Source: Bradyrhizobium genosp. L
GTDB taxonomy: Bacteria; Pseudomonadota; Alphaproteobacteria; Rhizobiales; Xanthobacteraceae
NCBI RefSeq assembly: GCF_015624485.1
Contig: NZ_CP061378.1
Location: 4,774,001 to 4,838,000, forward strand
DNA length: 64,000 nt
Reading direction: 5' to 3'
Shown: piece by piece, positions 34,423 through 42,287 of the stretch
Position numbering within the stretch: the stretch's first letter is position 1
Layout: every line of letters begins with the position of its first letter
Position numbers and translations under genes: made by a program
Notes under the pieces: model-generated
Database searches by the model: none
What the model was told of the DNA's origin: nothing
Seen by the model: the letters and a program-made list of their open reading frames with translations, nothing else

Positions 34423-34442
34423 TTGAACTGAATTCAATTCAA
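34423..34442. promoter_or_regulatory. TetR-type operator candidate
   Basis: TTGAACTGAATTCAATTCAA is an 18-of-20 palindrome in the divergent intergenic region, ending 13 bp before the regulator's start codon. Position and size fit an autoregulatory TetR site controlling both directions. Confidence 0.6.
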
Positions 34443-34455
34443 AACAGGAGGCAAG

Positions 34456-35070
34456 GTGAACGCAACCGGCTTGGGGACTCGCGACAGGCTGCTCGCCGCG
34501 GCGCAGGACGAGCTCATCGAGGGCCACGGGCACTTCGAGATGCAGGCCGTGGCGCGACGGGCACAGGTTTCGGTCGGGCTCGCCTATCACCACTTCGGTT
34601 CCAAGGCAGGGCTGATCGCCGCCGTGGTCGAGGCGTTCTACGGCCGCCTCGATGCGGCGGCCTTCGGCGGCGCCAAGCTCTCCGCCCAAAACTGGGCCGA
34701 CCGCGAGCGGGAGCGGATCGGTGCCTATGTCGCCTTTCACTATGACCACCCGTTCGCATTGCTGGTGATCGGGCCGCTGAGCCGTGCGCCCGAGGTGCTC
34801 GACGTCGAGATTGCCTTCACCAACCGTCAGCTCGCCGGCGGCGCGCGGATGCTTCAGGCTGCGCAGCGCGACGGCATCATTCCCGCCGATCTCGATCCGG
34901 ATCTGACCATCGCACTGATGATCGGCGGCATCCGCCAGGCCTTGATCGGCGCGCTGGGCAGCGAAGCGCGGCCCGATCCGGTCACGCTGACCAACGAGAT
35001 CTGGGCCTTCATGGCCGCCGCGCTGCGGCTCTCCGTGCAGCCGAAAAGATCCGCGCGCGGTCGCAACTGA
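34456..35070 (+). CDS. TetR/AcrR family transcriptional regulator
   Basis: A 204-aa repressor. The N-terminal helix-turn-helix covers residues ~8-50 (RDRLLAAAQDEL, then VARRAQVSVGLAYHHFGSKAGLIAAVVEAF, the TetR_N signature). The C-terminal ligand pocket is variable. GTG 34456 has a strong AGGAGG four bases upstream. It precedes fabA by 24 bp on the same strand, so the two are probably co-transcribed. Its likely targets are therefore this operon and the divergent gene at 34356, through the palindrome at 34423. By analogy it may sense acyl-CoA or fatty acids, which is inference. Confidence 0.88.
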   Translation: MNATGLGTRDRLLAAAQDELIEGHGHFEMQAVARRAQVSVGLAYHHFGSKAGLIAAVVEAFYGRLDAAAFGGAKLSAQNWADRERERIGAYVAFHYDHPFALLVIGPLSRAPEVLDVEIAFTNRQLAGGARMLQAAQRDGIIPADLDPDLTIALMIGGIRQALIGALGSEARPDPVTLTNEIWAFMAAALRLSVQPKRSARGRN

Positions 35071-35094
35071 GGTTCAATCATCAAGCAAGGTTCG

Positions 35095-35634
35095 ATGGCC
35101 ATCCCGTTCAAGCCGCACGATTTTCACGCACCGCTCACATCCTACGTGAAGCAGGATCTGCTGCGTTCGAGCGAGGGCGGCTATTTCGGCCCTGATAACG
35201 CGCAGCTGCCGGCTCCGCCGATGCTGATGATGGACCGCATCACCGAGATCAGCCTGGACGGCGGCGCGTTCGGCAAGGGCCATGTCGTCGCCGAACTCGA
35301 CATCACCCCCGACCTCTGGTTCTTCGCCTGTCATTTTGCCGGAGACCCGGTGATGCCGGGATGCCTGGGGCTCGACGCGATGTGGCAGATCATCGGATTC
35401 TGGCTCGGCTGGTCGGGGTCGCCGGGCCGAGGCCGGGCGCTCGGAGTCGGCGAGGTGAAGTTCAGGGGTCACATCACGCCGGAGGTCAGACGCGTCCGCT
35501 ATGAGGTCGAGATGCGCCAGGTCCGGCGCGGCAGGCTGGTTCTCGGCATCGCGGACGGCCGCGTGCTGGCGGATGAGGCCTGTGTTTATCTCGCCAAGGA
35601 CATGAGGGTCGGCCTGATCGCGCCCGCGGCCTGA
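35095..35634 (+). CDS. fabA: 3-hydroxyacyl-[ACP] dehydratase, FabA type
   Basis: A 179-aa dehydratase of type II fatty acid synthesis. The FabA signature [23 protein letters not shown] region is present, with catalytic His80 and the helix Asp94. The length is close to E. coli FabA (172 aa). FabA both dehydrates and isomerises the C10 intermediate for unsaturated fatty acid formation. Here it is not followed by fabB, which is the usual neighbour, so it may be an additional copy controlled by the upstream TetR protein. No SD motif as strong as that of the regulator is seen. Confidence 0.9.
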   Translation: MAIPFKPHDFHAPLTSYVKQDLLRSSEGGYFGPDNAQLPAPPMLMMDRITEISLDGGAFGKGHVVAELDITPDLWFFACHFAGDPVMPGCLGLDAMWQIIGFWLGWSGSPGRGRALGVGEVKFRGHITPEVRRVRYEVEMRQVRRGRLVLGIADGRVLADEACVYLAKDMRVGLIAPAA

Positions 35635-35756
35635 GGCACCGGAAGCTCCGGGTTTGGCTCAAATTTTAAGGTGACCGGCGGCAACCATATCCCGATCTGC
35701 TTGAAATCCAAGGTTTTACCCTCGCCGAGGTTGTGGTATTCGGAACCTTTCAATTG

Positions 35757-36260
35757 ATGTCCGGTTCAGGTCGCATGGTTGAGCTTGCCCCCCGGAATTC
35801 AGAGCTGAACGGACGCGGCGGCGTGCAGCCGATCGCGATCGGTGCCGTCGCGCTGGTGCTCGTGCTGTTCGGGATCGGCTCGATCGCGCTGTGGCGCAGC
35901 TTCAGCGGTAACGTGCCCGAGCTCGATCGCGTGGTCGCCGCCCGCCAGCAGTTGCAGGCAAAGACGGCGCAGGTGTCCGAAGCCCTGGTGGAGAAGACCA
36001 AGGGGATCGAGGCGACCCAGCAGGAATCGATCGACCAGCTGCAGGAGGTTCAGGACCAGATGCAGACGATGCGCCGGCAGATCGCAGCCCAGCAGGCCGA
36101 CGCCAAGAAGCTCTCCGATCAGGTCACGGCCCTGACCGAGCAAGTCGAAGGTCTGCGCCAGGCCCTGGCGAATGCGCAGACCAACGAACCCGCCGCCGAG
36201 CCGTCGCCGCGCAAGCGCTCGCGCAGTGCCAATCGGAGGCACCGCCGCTCCCGCGGCTGA
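35757..36260 (+). CDS. Single-span membrane protein with coiled-coil
   Basis: A 167-aa hypothetical protein. It has a short cytoplasmic N-terminus, one transmembrane helix (residues ~26-46, IAIGAVALVLVLFGIGSIAL), then a long Gln/Glu-rich coiled coil (about 60-140, with heptads such as QLQEVQDQMQTMRRQIAAQQ) and a very basic tail (RKRSRSANRRHRRSRG). The start could also be GTG 35733 or ATG 35775. No family is recognised. It may tether a complex to the membrane or bind nucleic acid through the basic end. Confidence 0.6.
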   Translation: MSGSGRMVELAPRNSELNGRGGVQPIAIGAVALVLVLFGIGSIALWRSFSGNVPELDRVVAARQQLQAKTAQVSEALVEKTKGIEATQQESIDQLQEVQDQMQTMRRQIAAQQADAKKLSDQVTALTEQVEGLRQALANAQTNEPAAEPSPRKRSRSANRRHRRSRG

Positions 36261-36389
36261 GCGCCGGCATGGCACGGGCCTCTTCGGGGCCTGAATTTCG
36301 CGCTTGAGGCAGTTTTCCCCGCGCCATCAAGGCAATGCACGCCCGACGGCCTTCCGGAAATGCCTGTTAGCGTGAATTAATCCGGAGTT

Positions 36390-36405
36390 TGTGAACTGGT
36401 TCACA
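36390..36405. promoter_or_regulatory. Perfect palindrome TGTGAAC-TG-GTTCACA
   Basis: Two 7-bp arms around a 2-bp centre, upstream of the dienelactone hydrolase gene and ~70 bp before the terminator at 36477. Shape and size fit a dimeric regulator's operator. The cognate regulator is unknown. Confidence 0.55.
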
Positions 36406-36476
36406 CATCGCCGTTCGAATCCGAGTCATCCTCCAAACACCGGATGGCGTGAGCCGATTTCAATGTCCGGGGCTGG

Positions 36477-36519
36477 CAAGGTCGTTGACGGTATACTACG
36501 TCGACGGCCTTGTTTTTTT
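36477..36519 (+). terminator. Strong Rho-independent terminator ~90 bp before the hydrolase start
   Basis: A 13-bp stem CAAGGTCGTTGAC / GTCGACGGCCTTG (36477-36489 and 36500-36512, two G-U pairs as RNA), a 10-nt loop and a seven-T tract at 36513-36519. It could end a short transcript that starts near 36400 (small RNA) or act as an attenuator of the next gene. Confidence 0.75.
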
Positions 36520-36609
36520 GGGGCCCATTTTCCTCGCAGGCAGGTGATTTGCCACCCACCTCCTTCGTTTGCTGAATGCCGCCTCCTTGATTTCAACAGG
36601 AGGACGTTG

Positions 36610-37497
36610 ATGAGCGCCGAACCCGTTCTGACCCAGGATATCGTCGGACTGACCAAACCCGCGCCGGTATCCCGCCGCGGCTTCATGACCGCGTCGGCCG
36701 CCGTCGCCGCCGGCTATACGCTGGCCGCCGGTCCGGTACGGGCCGACGTCATCAAGACCGATACCAGCGGGCTCAGCGCCGGCGATGCCAAGATCAAGGT
36801 CGCCGACGGCGACATGCCCGGCTATTTCGCCAGGCCTGCCGGTGCCGCCAATCCCCCGGTCGTGCTGGTCGCGATGGAGATTTTCGGGCTGCACGAATAC
36901 ATCAAGGACGTGACGCGCCGGCTTGCCAAGCTCGGCGCCTTCGCGGTGGCGCCCGACTACTATTTCCGCAAGGGCACCGACCTCACCAAGATCACCGAAA
37001 TCCCGCAGCTGATGCCGATCGTGAACAGCAAGCCCGATGCCGAGCTGCTGAGCGATCTCGACGCGACGGTCGCGTGGGCGAAATCGCAGGGTGGCGACAC
37101 CTCGCGGCTCGGCATCATCGGCTTCTGCCGCGGCGGTCGCACGGTGTGGGAATACGCGGCGCATTCAACGGCGCTCAAAGCCGGCGTCGCTTTCTATGGC
37201 CCGCCGGTTGATCCGCCGAACCCGCTCTGGCCGAAGAGCCCGATGCAGCTCGCGCCCGAGATGAAGGCGCCGGTGCTCGGCCTCTATGGCGAGGCCGACA
37301 CCGGCATTCCGGTCGCGAGCGTCGAGGCATTCAAGAAGGCGCTCGCCGACAACAAGAAGACGGCCGAGTTCAAGATCTATCCCGGCGCGCCGCACGGCTT
37401 CCATGCCGACTATCGCGCAAGCTACCGCAAGGAGGCGGCCGAGGACGGCTGGAATCAAATGCAGGGCTGGTTGAAGAAATACGGCGTGCTGAGCTGA
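36610..37497 (+). CDS. Dienelactone hydrolase family protein, Tat-exported
   Basis: A 295-aa alpha/beta hydrolase. A twin-arginine leader (SRRGFMTASAAVAAGYTLAA) precedes a DLH domain with the catalytic triad Cys in GFCRGG, Asp in GEADTGIP and His in PHGFHADY. The Cys nucleophile is characteristic of dienelactone hydrolases that open lactone intermediates of aromatic degradation, but exported members have broader roles. ATG 36610 has AGGAGG at good spacing. It is transcribed alone, downstream of the terminator at 36477-36519. Confidence 0.88.
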   Translation: MSAEPVLTQDIVGLTKPAPVSRRGFMTASAAVAAGYTLAAGPVRADVIKTDTSGLSAGDAKIKVADGDMPGYFARPAGAANPPVVLVAMEIFGLHEYIKDVTRRLAKLGAFAVAPDYYFRKGTDLTKITEIPQLMPIVNSKPDAELLSDLDATVAWAKSQGGDTSRLGIIGFCRGGRTVWEYAAHSTALKAGVAFYGPPVDPPNPLWPKSPMQLAPEMKAPVLGLYGEADTGIPVASVEAFKKALADNKKTAEFKIYPGAPHGFHADYRASYRKEAAEDGWNQMQGWLKKYGVLS

Positions 37498-37545
37498 CAC
37501 CGCTTTGCGCGGCATCATCTTCGCCGCGCGCTCCAAACACACGAG

Positions 37546-37573
37546 CGGCCCCGGCGCATTCACGCCGGGGCCG
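37546..37573. terminator. Hairpin between convergent genes
   Basis: Perfect 11-bp stem CGGCCCCGGCG / CGCCGGGGCCG with a CATTCA loop, between the hydrolase and the glycine-rich protein gene. No U-tract follows on either strand. Confidence 0.55.
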
Positions 37574-37604
37574 TGATCTCAATCAAATCAGGTGCCGTCG
37601 AGGC

Positions 37605-38123
37605 TCAGTTGCAAACCTGCACCGGACGAACCTGCCAGCCATACGGCGTCCTTATGTTCTGCTGGACGACGTAGCAGCCGGCACCGGCGCCATAGTAGGC
37701 GTCGTCGTCATAGCCGTAATTGGCGTAGTAGGGATCGCCGTAATAGCCGTCATCGTAGCCGTAGGCGCCGTAGCCCAGTCCAAAGCCGATCGCCGCCGCG
37801 GCGAACGGATAACCGCGATGGCGATAGTAGCCGCCGTGCCAGCCGCGACCGGCCCAAGCGCCGCCGCGAAACGCGGGCGCACCGACCGCCGCGGCGCGGA
37901 AGCCACCGCCGCCGAAGCCGCCAGCCCGGAAGGCCGCTCCGCCGCCGCGGAATCCGCCGCCGCCGAAACCGCCACCATGGAAACCGCCGCCACCACCGTG
38001 GAAACCGCCACCACCACCGTGGCCGCCTCCACCGAAGCCGCCCCGCGCCGACGCGGCGTCGACCGTGAGCAGACTGAGCGAGGCCATCGCCATCAAGGCG
38101 ATCATCGTCTTACGCAACATCAC
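37605..38123 (-). CDS. Exported glycine-rich protein with Tyr/Asp C-terminal tail
   Basis: A 172-aa protein. A signal peptide (MIALMAMASLSLLTVDAASA) is followed by a long Gly/Phe/His repeat region (GGGGFHGGG-type units, about residues 27-95), a hydrophobic AAAAIGFGLGYGAYGYDD segment and an acidic Tyr-rich stretch (DPYYANYGYDDDAYYG), ending in a Cys pair (GAGCYVVQ and VQVCN). The composition is that of structural or surface-associated proteins; no family is assigned. It is convergent with the hydrolase gene. Confidence 0.65.
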   Translation of the reverse strand: MMLRKTMIALMAMASLSLLTVDAASARGGFGGGGHGGGGGFHGGGGGFHGGGFGGGGFRGGGAAFRAGGFGGGGFRAAAVGAPAFRGGAWAGRGWHGGYYRHRGYPFAAAAIGFGLGYGAYGYDDGYYGDPYYANYGYDDDAYYGAGAGCYVVQQNIRTPYGWQVRPVQVCN

Positions 38124-38278
38124 CCGTTACTCCCTTATGAAAGTTGCTAATCAACCCCTCCGACGCGTCCTTGCGTCCGACCACACCTCAACCATGTAGG
38201 CCCGCAGCTTCCCGATCGCGCGGATGTCGCACTCACTTCTGCGCGACCCGCGTGAACCAGAGCAGCGGTGCATCGATC

Positions 38279-38575
38279 CTAGCAGCCGCGGCAGATGCCT
38301 TTAAGTCGACGATCGACTGACTTGTTCTCGTCGGCGATGGCCTGGTCGACGCTCTTGGTCGTCGCCGCCCCGGTCGTGACGCCCTCACCGGTGTTCGGCC
38401 GGCCCGAGGACTGCGCGGTGCCCGCGCTGTTGGTGCCTAGCGGTGCCGCGGTAGCCGGCGATGACGTCGTGCCGGAGGCGCCGCCGCCGATACCGGTGGT
38501 CTGGGCGACGGTAACCGCGGGCGCCAGCAGAATGGCGATTGTCGCAAGTGCTGCGGTGGCAGATAATTTGCGCAT
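38279..38575 (-). CDS. Small exported protein, Gly/Thr/Ser-rich
   Basis: A 98-aa hypothetical protein. A signal peptide (SATAALATIAILLAPAVTVA, cleaved before QTTG) is followed by a low-complexity Gly/Thr/Ser region and a charged end (ADENKSVDRRLKGICRGC) with two Cys. ATG 38575 is chosen, with GGGAGAAA upstream on the minus strand. Function is unknown; it is probably periplasmic. Confidence 0.6.
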   Translation of the reverse strand: MRKLSATAALATIAILLAPAVTVAQTTGIGGGASGTTSSPATAAPLGTNSAGTAQSSGRPNTGEGVTTGAATTKSVDQAIADENKSVDRRLKGICRGC

Positions 38576-38632
38576 GGAAATTTCTCCCTTGCGGAAACCA
38601 ACGGAGCCGCGAGGCCACAGTTCCTGCCGGCA

Positions 38633-38884
38633 TTGGAGCAATGCAAATTGCGCAAGCTGATCGAGTTCGACGACGACACCTTCGACAAGCTGAAGCAGCT
38701 TGGACGCGACCGCATGGCGACCTTGCAGGAGCTGGCCGACGAAGCCTTCGCCGATCTGCTCAAGAAGCACGGTATTCCGATCGACCTGAAGGACGCACTG
38801 CGCAAGAGCGCCCGGCTCGAGGACGCGTCGAAGCGAAACGCCGCGACCAAGAAGGGCGCGGCCAAGCCAGCCAAAAAGGGCTGA
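38633..38884 (+). CDS. Small basic helical protein, unknown
   Basis: An 83-aa hypothetical protein from TTG 38633. It resembles a small ribbon-helix-helix-like core (RKLIEFDDDTFDKLKQLGRD, then LQELADEAFADLLKKHG), followed by a Lys/Ala-rich tail (KKGAAKPAKKG). RHH proteins are small DNA-binding regulators or antitoxins, but there is no toxin gene next to it. The start codon is uncertain. Confidence 0.5.
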   Translation: MEQCKLRKLIEFDDDTFDKLKQLGRDRMATLQELADEAFADLLKKHGIPIDLKDALRKSARLEDASKRNAATKKGAAKPAKKG

Positions 38885-38890
38885 TTGCGC

Positions 38891-39421
38891 TCAGCCGATC
38901 TTCTTCAGCCCCGCCTTGTACTGCGGACCGCGGATGGCATAGGACTTCGCCGGCCGCGTCATCTGCTCGATCTGGGCTGCGTCCAGCGTGCGGACCACGC
39001 GCGCCGGCGCGCCGATGATCAGCGAGTATTCCGGAAATTCCTTGCCCTCGGTGATGACCGAGCCGGCACCGACGACGCTGCCGCGCCGGATCCGCGCGCC
39101 GTTCATCACGATCGAGCCCATCCCGATCAGCACGCCATCCTCCAGCGTGCAGCCATGCACGATCGCGTTGTGGCCGATGGTGACGTCCTTGCCGATCACG
39201 AGCGGAAAGCCGGGATCGACATGCAGCGTCGAATTGTCCTGGACGTTGGAGCCCTCGCCGATTTCGATCCACTCATTGTCGCCGCGCAGCACGGCGCCGA
39301 ACCAGACGCTCGTCCTCGGCTTCAACCGCACCTTGCCGATCACGACGGCGTTGTCGGCGATGAAGGTGCTGCCGTCAGCGGGAAGATCGGGCGCCTGCCC
39401 ATCGAGCTCGTAGATCGCCAT
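38891..39421 (-). CDS. Gamma-carbonic anhydrase family hexapeptide-repeat protein
   Basis: A 176-aa left-handed beta-helix protein. Repeats of the [LIV]-G-x4 type are evident (VVIGKVRL, SVWFGAVLRGD, IEIGEGSNVQDNSTLHV, VTIGHNAIVHGC, VLIGMGSIVMNGARI). Zinc-binding His residues are visible in STLHVD and IGHNAIVHGC. Members are trimeric carbonic anhydrase-like proteins (YrdA/PaaY-type). ATG 39421 has AAGGAGA upstream. It is a single gene. Confidence 0.9.
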   Translation of the reverse strand: MAIYELDGQAPDLPADGSTFIADNAVVIGKVRLKPRTSVWFGAVLRGDNEWIEIGEGSNVQDNSTLHVDPGFPLVIGKDVTIGHNAIVHGCTLEDGVLIGMGSIVMNGARIRRGSVVGAGSVITEGKEFPEYSLIIGAPARVVRTLDAAQIEQMTRPAKSYAIRGPQYKAGLKKIG

Positions 39422-39511
39422 GAAGGTCTCCTTGTATCGGGGACGACCTTGGCACGACGACCGAGACGGATACAAGCGAGGAAGATCGAGCGCCTGATCA
39501 GGTCAACCGGA

Positions 39512-39841
39512 TCAGGCGAGCACGCCCGCGGCACGCAGCGTCATCACGAAGAAGGTGCCGGACATCAGGCTCCAGAAGCCCGAAATGATCGTCGCCACCA
39601 TCACGAATTCGAAGCGGCGGCGCTCGATGCGTGCGCCGCGCAGCGTGTTGCGCATGATGATGAAGGGCGCGGCGAATACCAGGAACGGCACCGCCGCAAA
39701 TGTCTTCGGCGCGGCACCCTGCTGCAGCAGGCCGAACCCGGCCGGACGCTCCGCCATCATCTGGTAGCCGTTCGCCAATGCGCCAGCGAGCGCAAAGCCG
39801 ATGAAGAGCGAGAACAGGGAATTGAGGGTATCAGGCGACAT
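39512..39841 (-). CDS. Small membrane protein, unknown
   Basis: A 109-aa protein with three hydrophobic segments (SLFSLFIGFALAGALA, TFAAVPFLVFAAPFIIM, FVMVATIISGFWSLM) separated by short polar loops, including NTLRGARIERRR. No family is recognised. ATG 39841 is chosen; the frame is open further upstream without a good start context. It lies 90 bp upstream of the gamma-carbonic anhydrase on the same strand and could share its transcript. Confidence 0.6.
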   Translation of the reverse strand: MSPDTLNSLFSLFIGFALAGALANGYQMMAERPAGFGLLQQGAAPKTFAAVPFLVFAAPFIIMRNTLRGARIERRRFEFVMVATIISGFWSLMSGTFFVMTLRAAGVLA

Positions 39842-40059
39842 CGGAACTCGCTTACGCAACAGGCCACTACCCTGCTTCGCAGAAATGGCCGTGCGGCGCC
39901 ACATCATCCTTAAGAAAAGGTTAATCGCAGGCCGCTGGTGCTGCGTTTACGCATGGCCCGGAGCCCGCGGATTCCATTGGAATCATACGGAAATCCGCGG
40001 CTGCATGGCATAGTCGGGAGATGATTCGGCTGCCTCCGACCTGACCCTGTGCCCACGCC

Positions 40060-40770
40060 ATGACGCTCCTTTCGACGGCCCAGCATCTCGCCCGCGACAC
40101 CCGCCGCGATCCGCGTGCGCATCTCGTGCCGATCATCGCCTCGGCCGTGGTCGCGGCCGGCGCGATCGCGCTGGTCGCCTATCTGCTGTGGCCGACCTAC
40201 ACCACCGTCTCGTCGAGCGACCCGACCCGGCTGCCGGTCAGCGTCGGCGGCACGTTGTTCAACGTGCCGACCACGGCGGTGCGGATGAATATCCAACGCC
40301 ATTCCGGACCGCAGGAACGTGTCGACCTCGACTTCCTCTATCCGTCGCTGGAGGCGCCGGCGGCGCCGAAGCACTACAGCGCCGATACGATCGAGGATAA
40401 GGTGCAGCCGATCGACCGGATCTTCGTGTCGATCGCAGCTCACCACGATTCCCTCGCGCCCGAGGCGCGCCTGCGCACGATCTATCCACGTTATCTCGAG
40501 GACGCCGCTGCGACCGACGACGATCTGACGACGCGCGCATTCCGCGAAGGTTCGCCCTATGCCGGCGAGGATCTCGTCACCGCGAGCGAGCCGACGCTGA
40601 CCGCGCGCTGCAGCCGCGACAAGTCGACGCCCGGCATGTGCCTCAGTGAGCGGCGCATCGAGGGCGCCGACCTGATCTTCCGTTTTCCGCGCGCCTGGCT
40701 CGCGCAATGGCGCGACATTGCCAACGCGATGGACCGCCTCTCCGCGCAGATACACAGCGCGAAGGGTTGA
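40060..40770 (+). CDS. Membrane-anchored protein, unknown
   Basis: A 236-aa protein. One transmembrane helix near the N-terminus (residues ~23-44, VPIIASAVVAAGAIALVAYLLW) follows a basic cytoplasmic segment, and a ~190-residue periplasmic domain comes after, with motifs PERVDLDFLYP-like (QERVDLDFLYPS), PIDRIFVSIAAH and CSRDKSTPGMCLSERRI. The Cys pair may form a disulfide. No family is recognised. A palindromic repeat follows its stop codon. Confidence 0.6.
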   Translation: MTLLSTAQHLARDTRRDPRAHLVPIIASAVVAAGAIALVAYLLWPTYTTVSSSDPTRLPVSVGGTLFNVPTTAVRMNIQRHSGPQERVDLDFLYPSLEAPAAPKHYSADTIEDKVQPIDRIFVSIAAHHDSLAPEARLRTIYPRYLEDAAATDDDLTTRAFREGSPYAGEDLVTASEPTLTARCSRDKSTPGMCLSERRIEGADLIFRFPRAWLAQWRDIANAMDRLSAQIHSAKG

Positions 40771-40788
40771 GCCGATATCGTGATATTC

Positions 40789-40871
40789 GTAGGGTGGGGC
40801 AAAGCGCAGCGTGCCCACCATCGCGTAACGTGCTCGTGAAGGTGGGCACGCTTACGCTTTGCCCACCCTAC
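40789..40871. repeat. Palindromic intergenic repeat (GTAGGGTGGG family), copy 1
   Basis: Arms GTAGGGTGGGGCAAAGCG and CGCTTTGCCCACCCTAC flank a short unrelated core, between the convergent membrane-protein and DUF3126 genes. It shares its design with the repeat at 63393-63472. Confidence 0.75.
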
Positions 40872-40890
40872 GGCATCATGCCGAACGAGC

Positions 40891-41103
40891 TTACTCGGCC
40901 AGATCCTCTTCCAGGATCGCCATCTGGAACTGGAACGAGCGATCATCGTCCTCGTCGTCGACGAACAGCACGCCGACAAACTCCTCGCCGATATAGACCT
41001 CGGCCGAGTCGTCCTTCTTCGGCCGCGGCACCACGCGGATCTTGGGATTGCTGAATACGCGTTTGAGATACGCGTCGAGCTTCCTGACTTCTTGAACGTC
41101 CAC
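40891..41103 (-). CDS. DUF3126-type small protein
   Basis: A 70-aa acidic protein typical of the DUF3126 family that neighbours cysE in rhizobia: VQEVRKLDAYLKRVFSN, VVPRPKKDDSAEVYIGEEFVGVLFVDDEDDDRSF. Function is unknown. It is downstream of cysE on the same strand, with a 131-bp gap. Confidence 0.85.
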   Translation of the reverse strand: MDVQEVRKLDAYLKRVFSNPKIRVVPRPKKDDSAEVYIGEEFVGVLFVDDEDDDRSFQFQMAILEEDLAE

Positions 41104-41234
41104 GGCCGGTCTCCAATCGGGTCGATGATTTTCGGGGGAGTTTTAGGACGGGACGGCCGCGACCGCCAGAGCCTTTTCAGGCTCCGGCAATGCGGGTTCG
41201 GCGCGAACACGCCGCCGTCAGAAAGCGAATGAAA

Positions 41235-42062
41235 TCAAAGCCCGATTGCGTTGAGCATCTGGTCCATGGTGCGCGACGGTTCGGCGCAGCCGGCCTCGCC
41301 GACGATTTTCGCCGGCACGCCCGCGACTGTGACGTTGTGGGGCACGGGTTTCACCACGACCGAGCCCGCCGCGATCCGCGCGCAATGGCCGATCTCGATA
41401 TTGCCGAGGATCTTTGCACCGGCGCCGATCAGCACGCCATGGCGGATCTTCGGATGGCGATCCTCGTTCTCCTTGCCGGTGCCGCCGAGCGTGACGCCAT
41501 GCAGGATCGAGACGTCGTCGTCGATGACGGCGGTCTCGCCGCAGACGAATCCGGTGGCGTGATCGAGGAAGATACCGCGGCCGATCTTGGCGGCCGGATT
41601 GATGTCGGTCTGGAACACCGCCGAGGAGCGGCTCTGCAGATAGAAGGCAAAATCCTTGCGGCCCTTCTGATGCAGCCAGTGCGCCAGGCGATGGGTCTGC
41701 AGCGCGTGAAAGCCCTTGAAGTAGAGCAAGGGATCGATGAAGCGCGAGGTGGCGGGATCGCGGTCATAGACCGCGACGAGGTCGGCGCGGAAGGCGTTGC
41801 CGAGATCGGGCGCATCGCGCAGCGCCTCGTCATAGGTCTGCCGGATCAGGTCGCCCGACAGCGCGGCGTGGTCGAGACGCTCGGCAATGCGATGCACCAC
41901 CGAATCTTCCAGCCGCTCATGATGCAGCACAGTCGAATAGATGAACGACGCCAGCTCCGGCTCGCGCCGGACGATGTCTTCCGCCTCGCTGCGGATGCGA
42001 TCCCAGATCGGATCGAGCGCCGCAAGCTTGCTCCCCTGCGGATGGACCTGATGAACTGCCAT
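41235..42062 (-). CDS. cysE: Serine O-acetyltransferase
   Basis: A 275-aa enzyme that acetylates L-serine with acetyl-CoA, the first committed step of cysteine synthesis. The N-terminal SATase domain is present (DPIWDRIRSEAEDI...FIYSTVLHHE). The C-terminal hexapeptide beta-helix has DINPAAKIGRGIFLDHATG (catalytic His), VSILHGVTLGGTGKEN, and IGAGAKILGNIEIG. Length matches characterised CysE (273 aa). ATG 42062. The DUF3126 gene follows, as in related genomes. Confidence 0.93.
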   Translation of the reverse strand: MAVHQVHPQGSKLAALDPIWDRIRSEAEDIVRREPELASFIYSTVLHHERLEDSVVHRIAERLDHAALSGDLIRQTYDEALRDAPDLGNAFRADLVAVYDRDPATSRFIDPLLYFKGFHALQTHRLAHWLHQKGRKDFAFYLQSRSSAVFQTDINPAAKIGRGIFLDHATGFVCGETAVIDDDVSILHGVTLGGTGKENEDRHPKIRHGVLIGAGAKILGNIEIGHCARIAAGSVVVKPVPHNVTVAGVPAKIVGEAGCAEPSRTMDQMLNAIGL

Positions 42063-42287
42063 TGCTGCTCTCGCAATTCGATTGTTCGGCCGCGCACTAT
42101 AGCACGACCGGTCACACCCGTCCTCCGACGGCCCGGTACGGTAAACCCCAGCCGGACGTACCCCGACGGACGTCTAGGGCAGGTGGTCGGGATTTTGCCG
42201 AAATCAAGCCGCGGTTCTGCAACTATTGGCGGATTTCGTCCTTGACCTGCTTTTGGGCATGGTCGGCCTCAATACGGGGGGTACGTC

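Larger units (their letters stand above)
36261..36609. other. Gene-free stretch with palindrome and terminator
   Basis: Between the coiled-coil protein and the hydrolase gene. It holds a palindrome at 36390-36405 and a strong intrinsic terminator at 36477-36519, listed separately. No credible ORF is present. Confidence 0.5.

Noticed and set aside
36406..36435. tRNA-like 3' end (GTTCGAATCC followed by a CCA)
   Set aside because: The bases around it do not form a T-stem, no complementary acceptor strand lies upstream, and no cloverleaf can be drawn. Treated as chance similarity.
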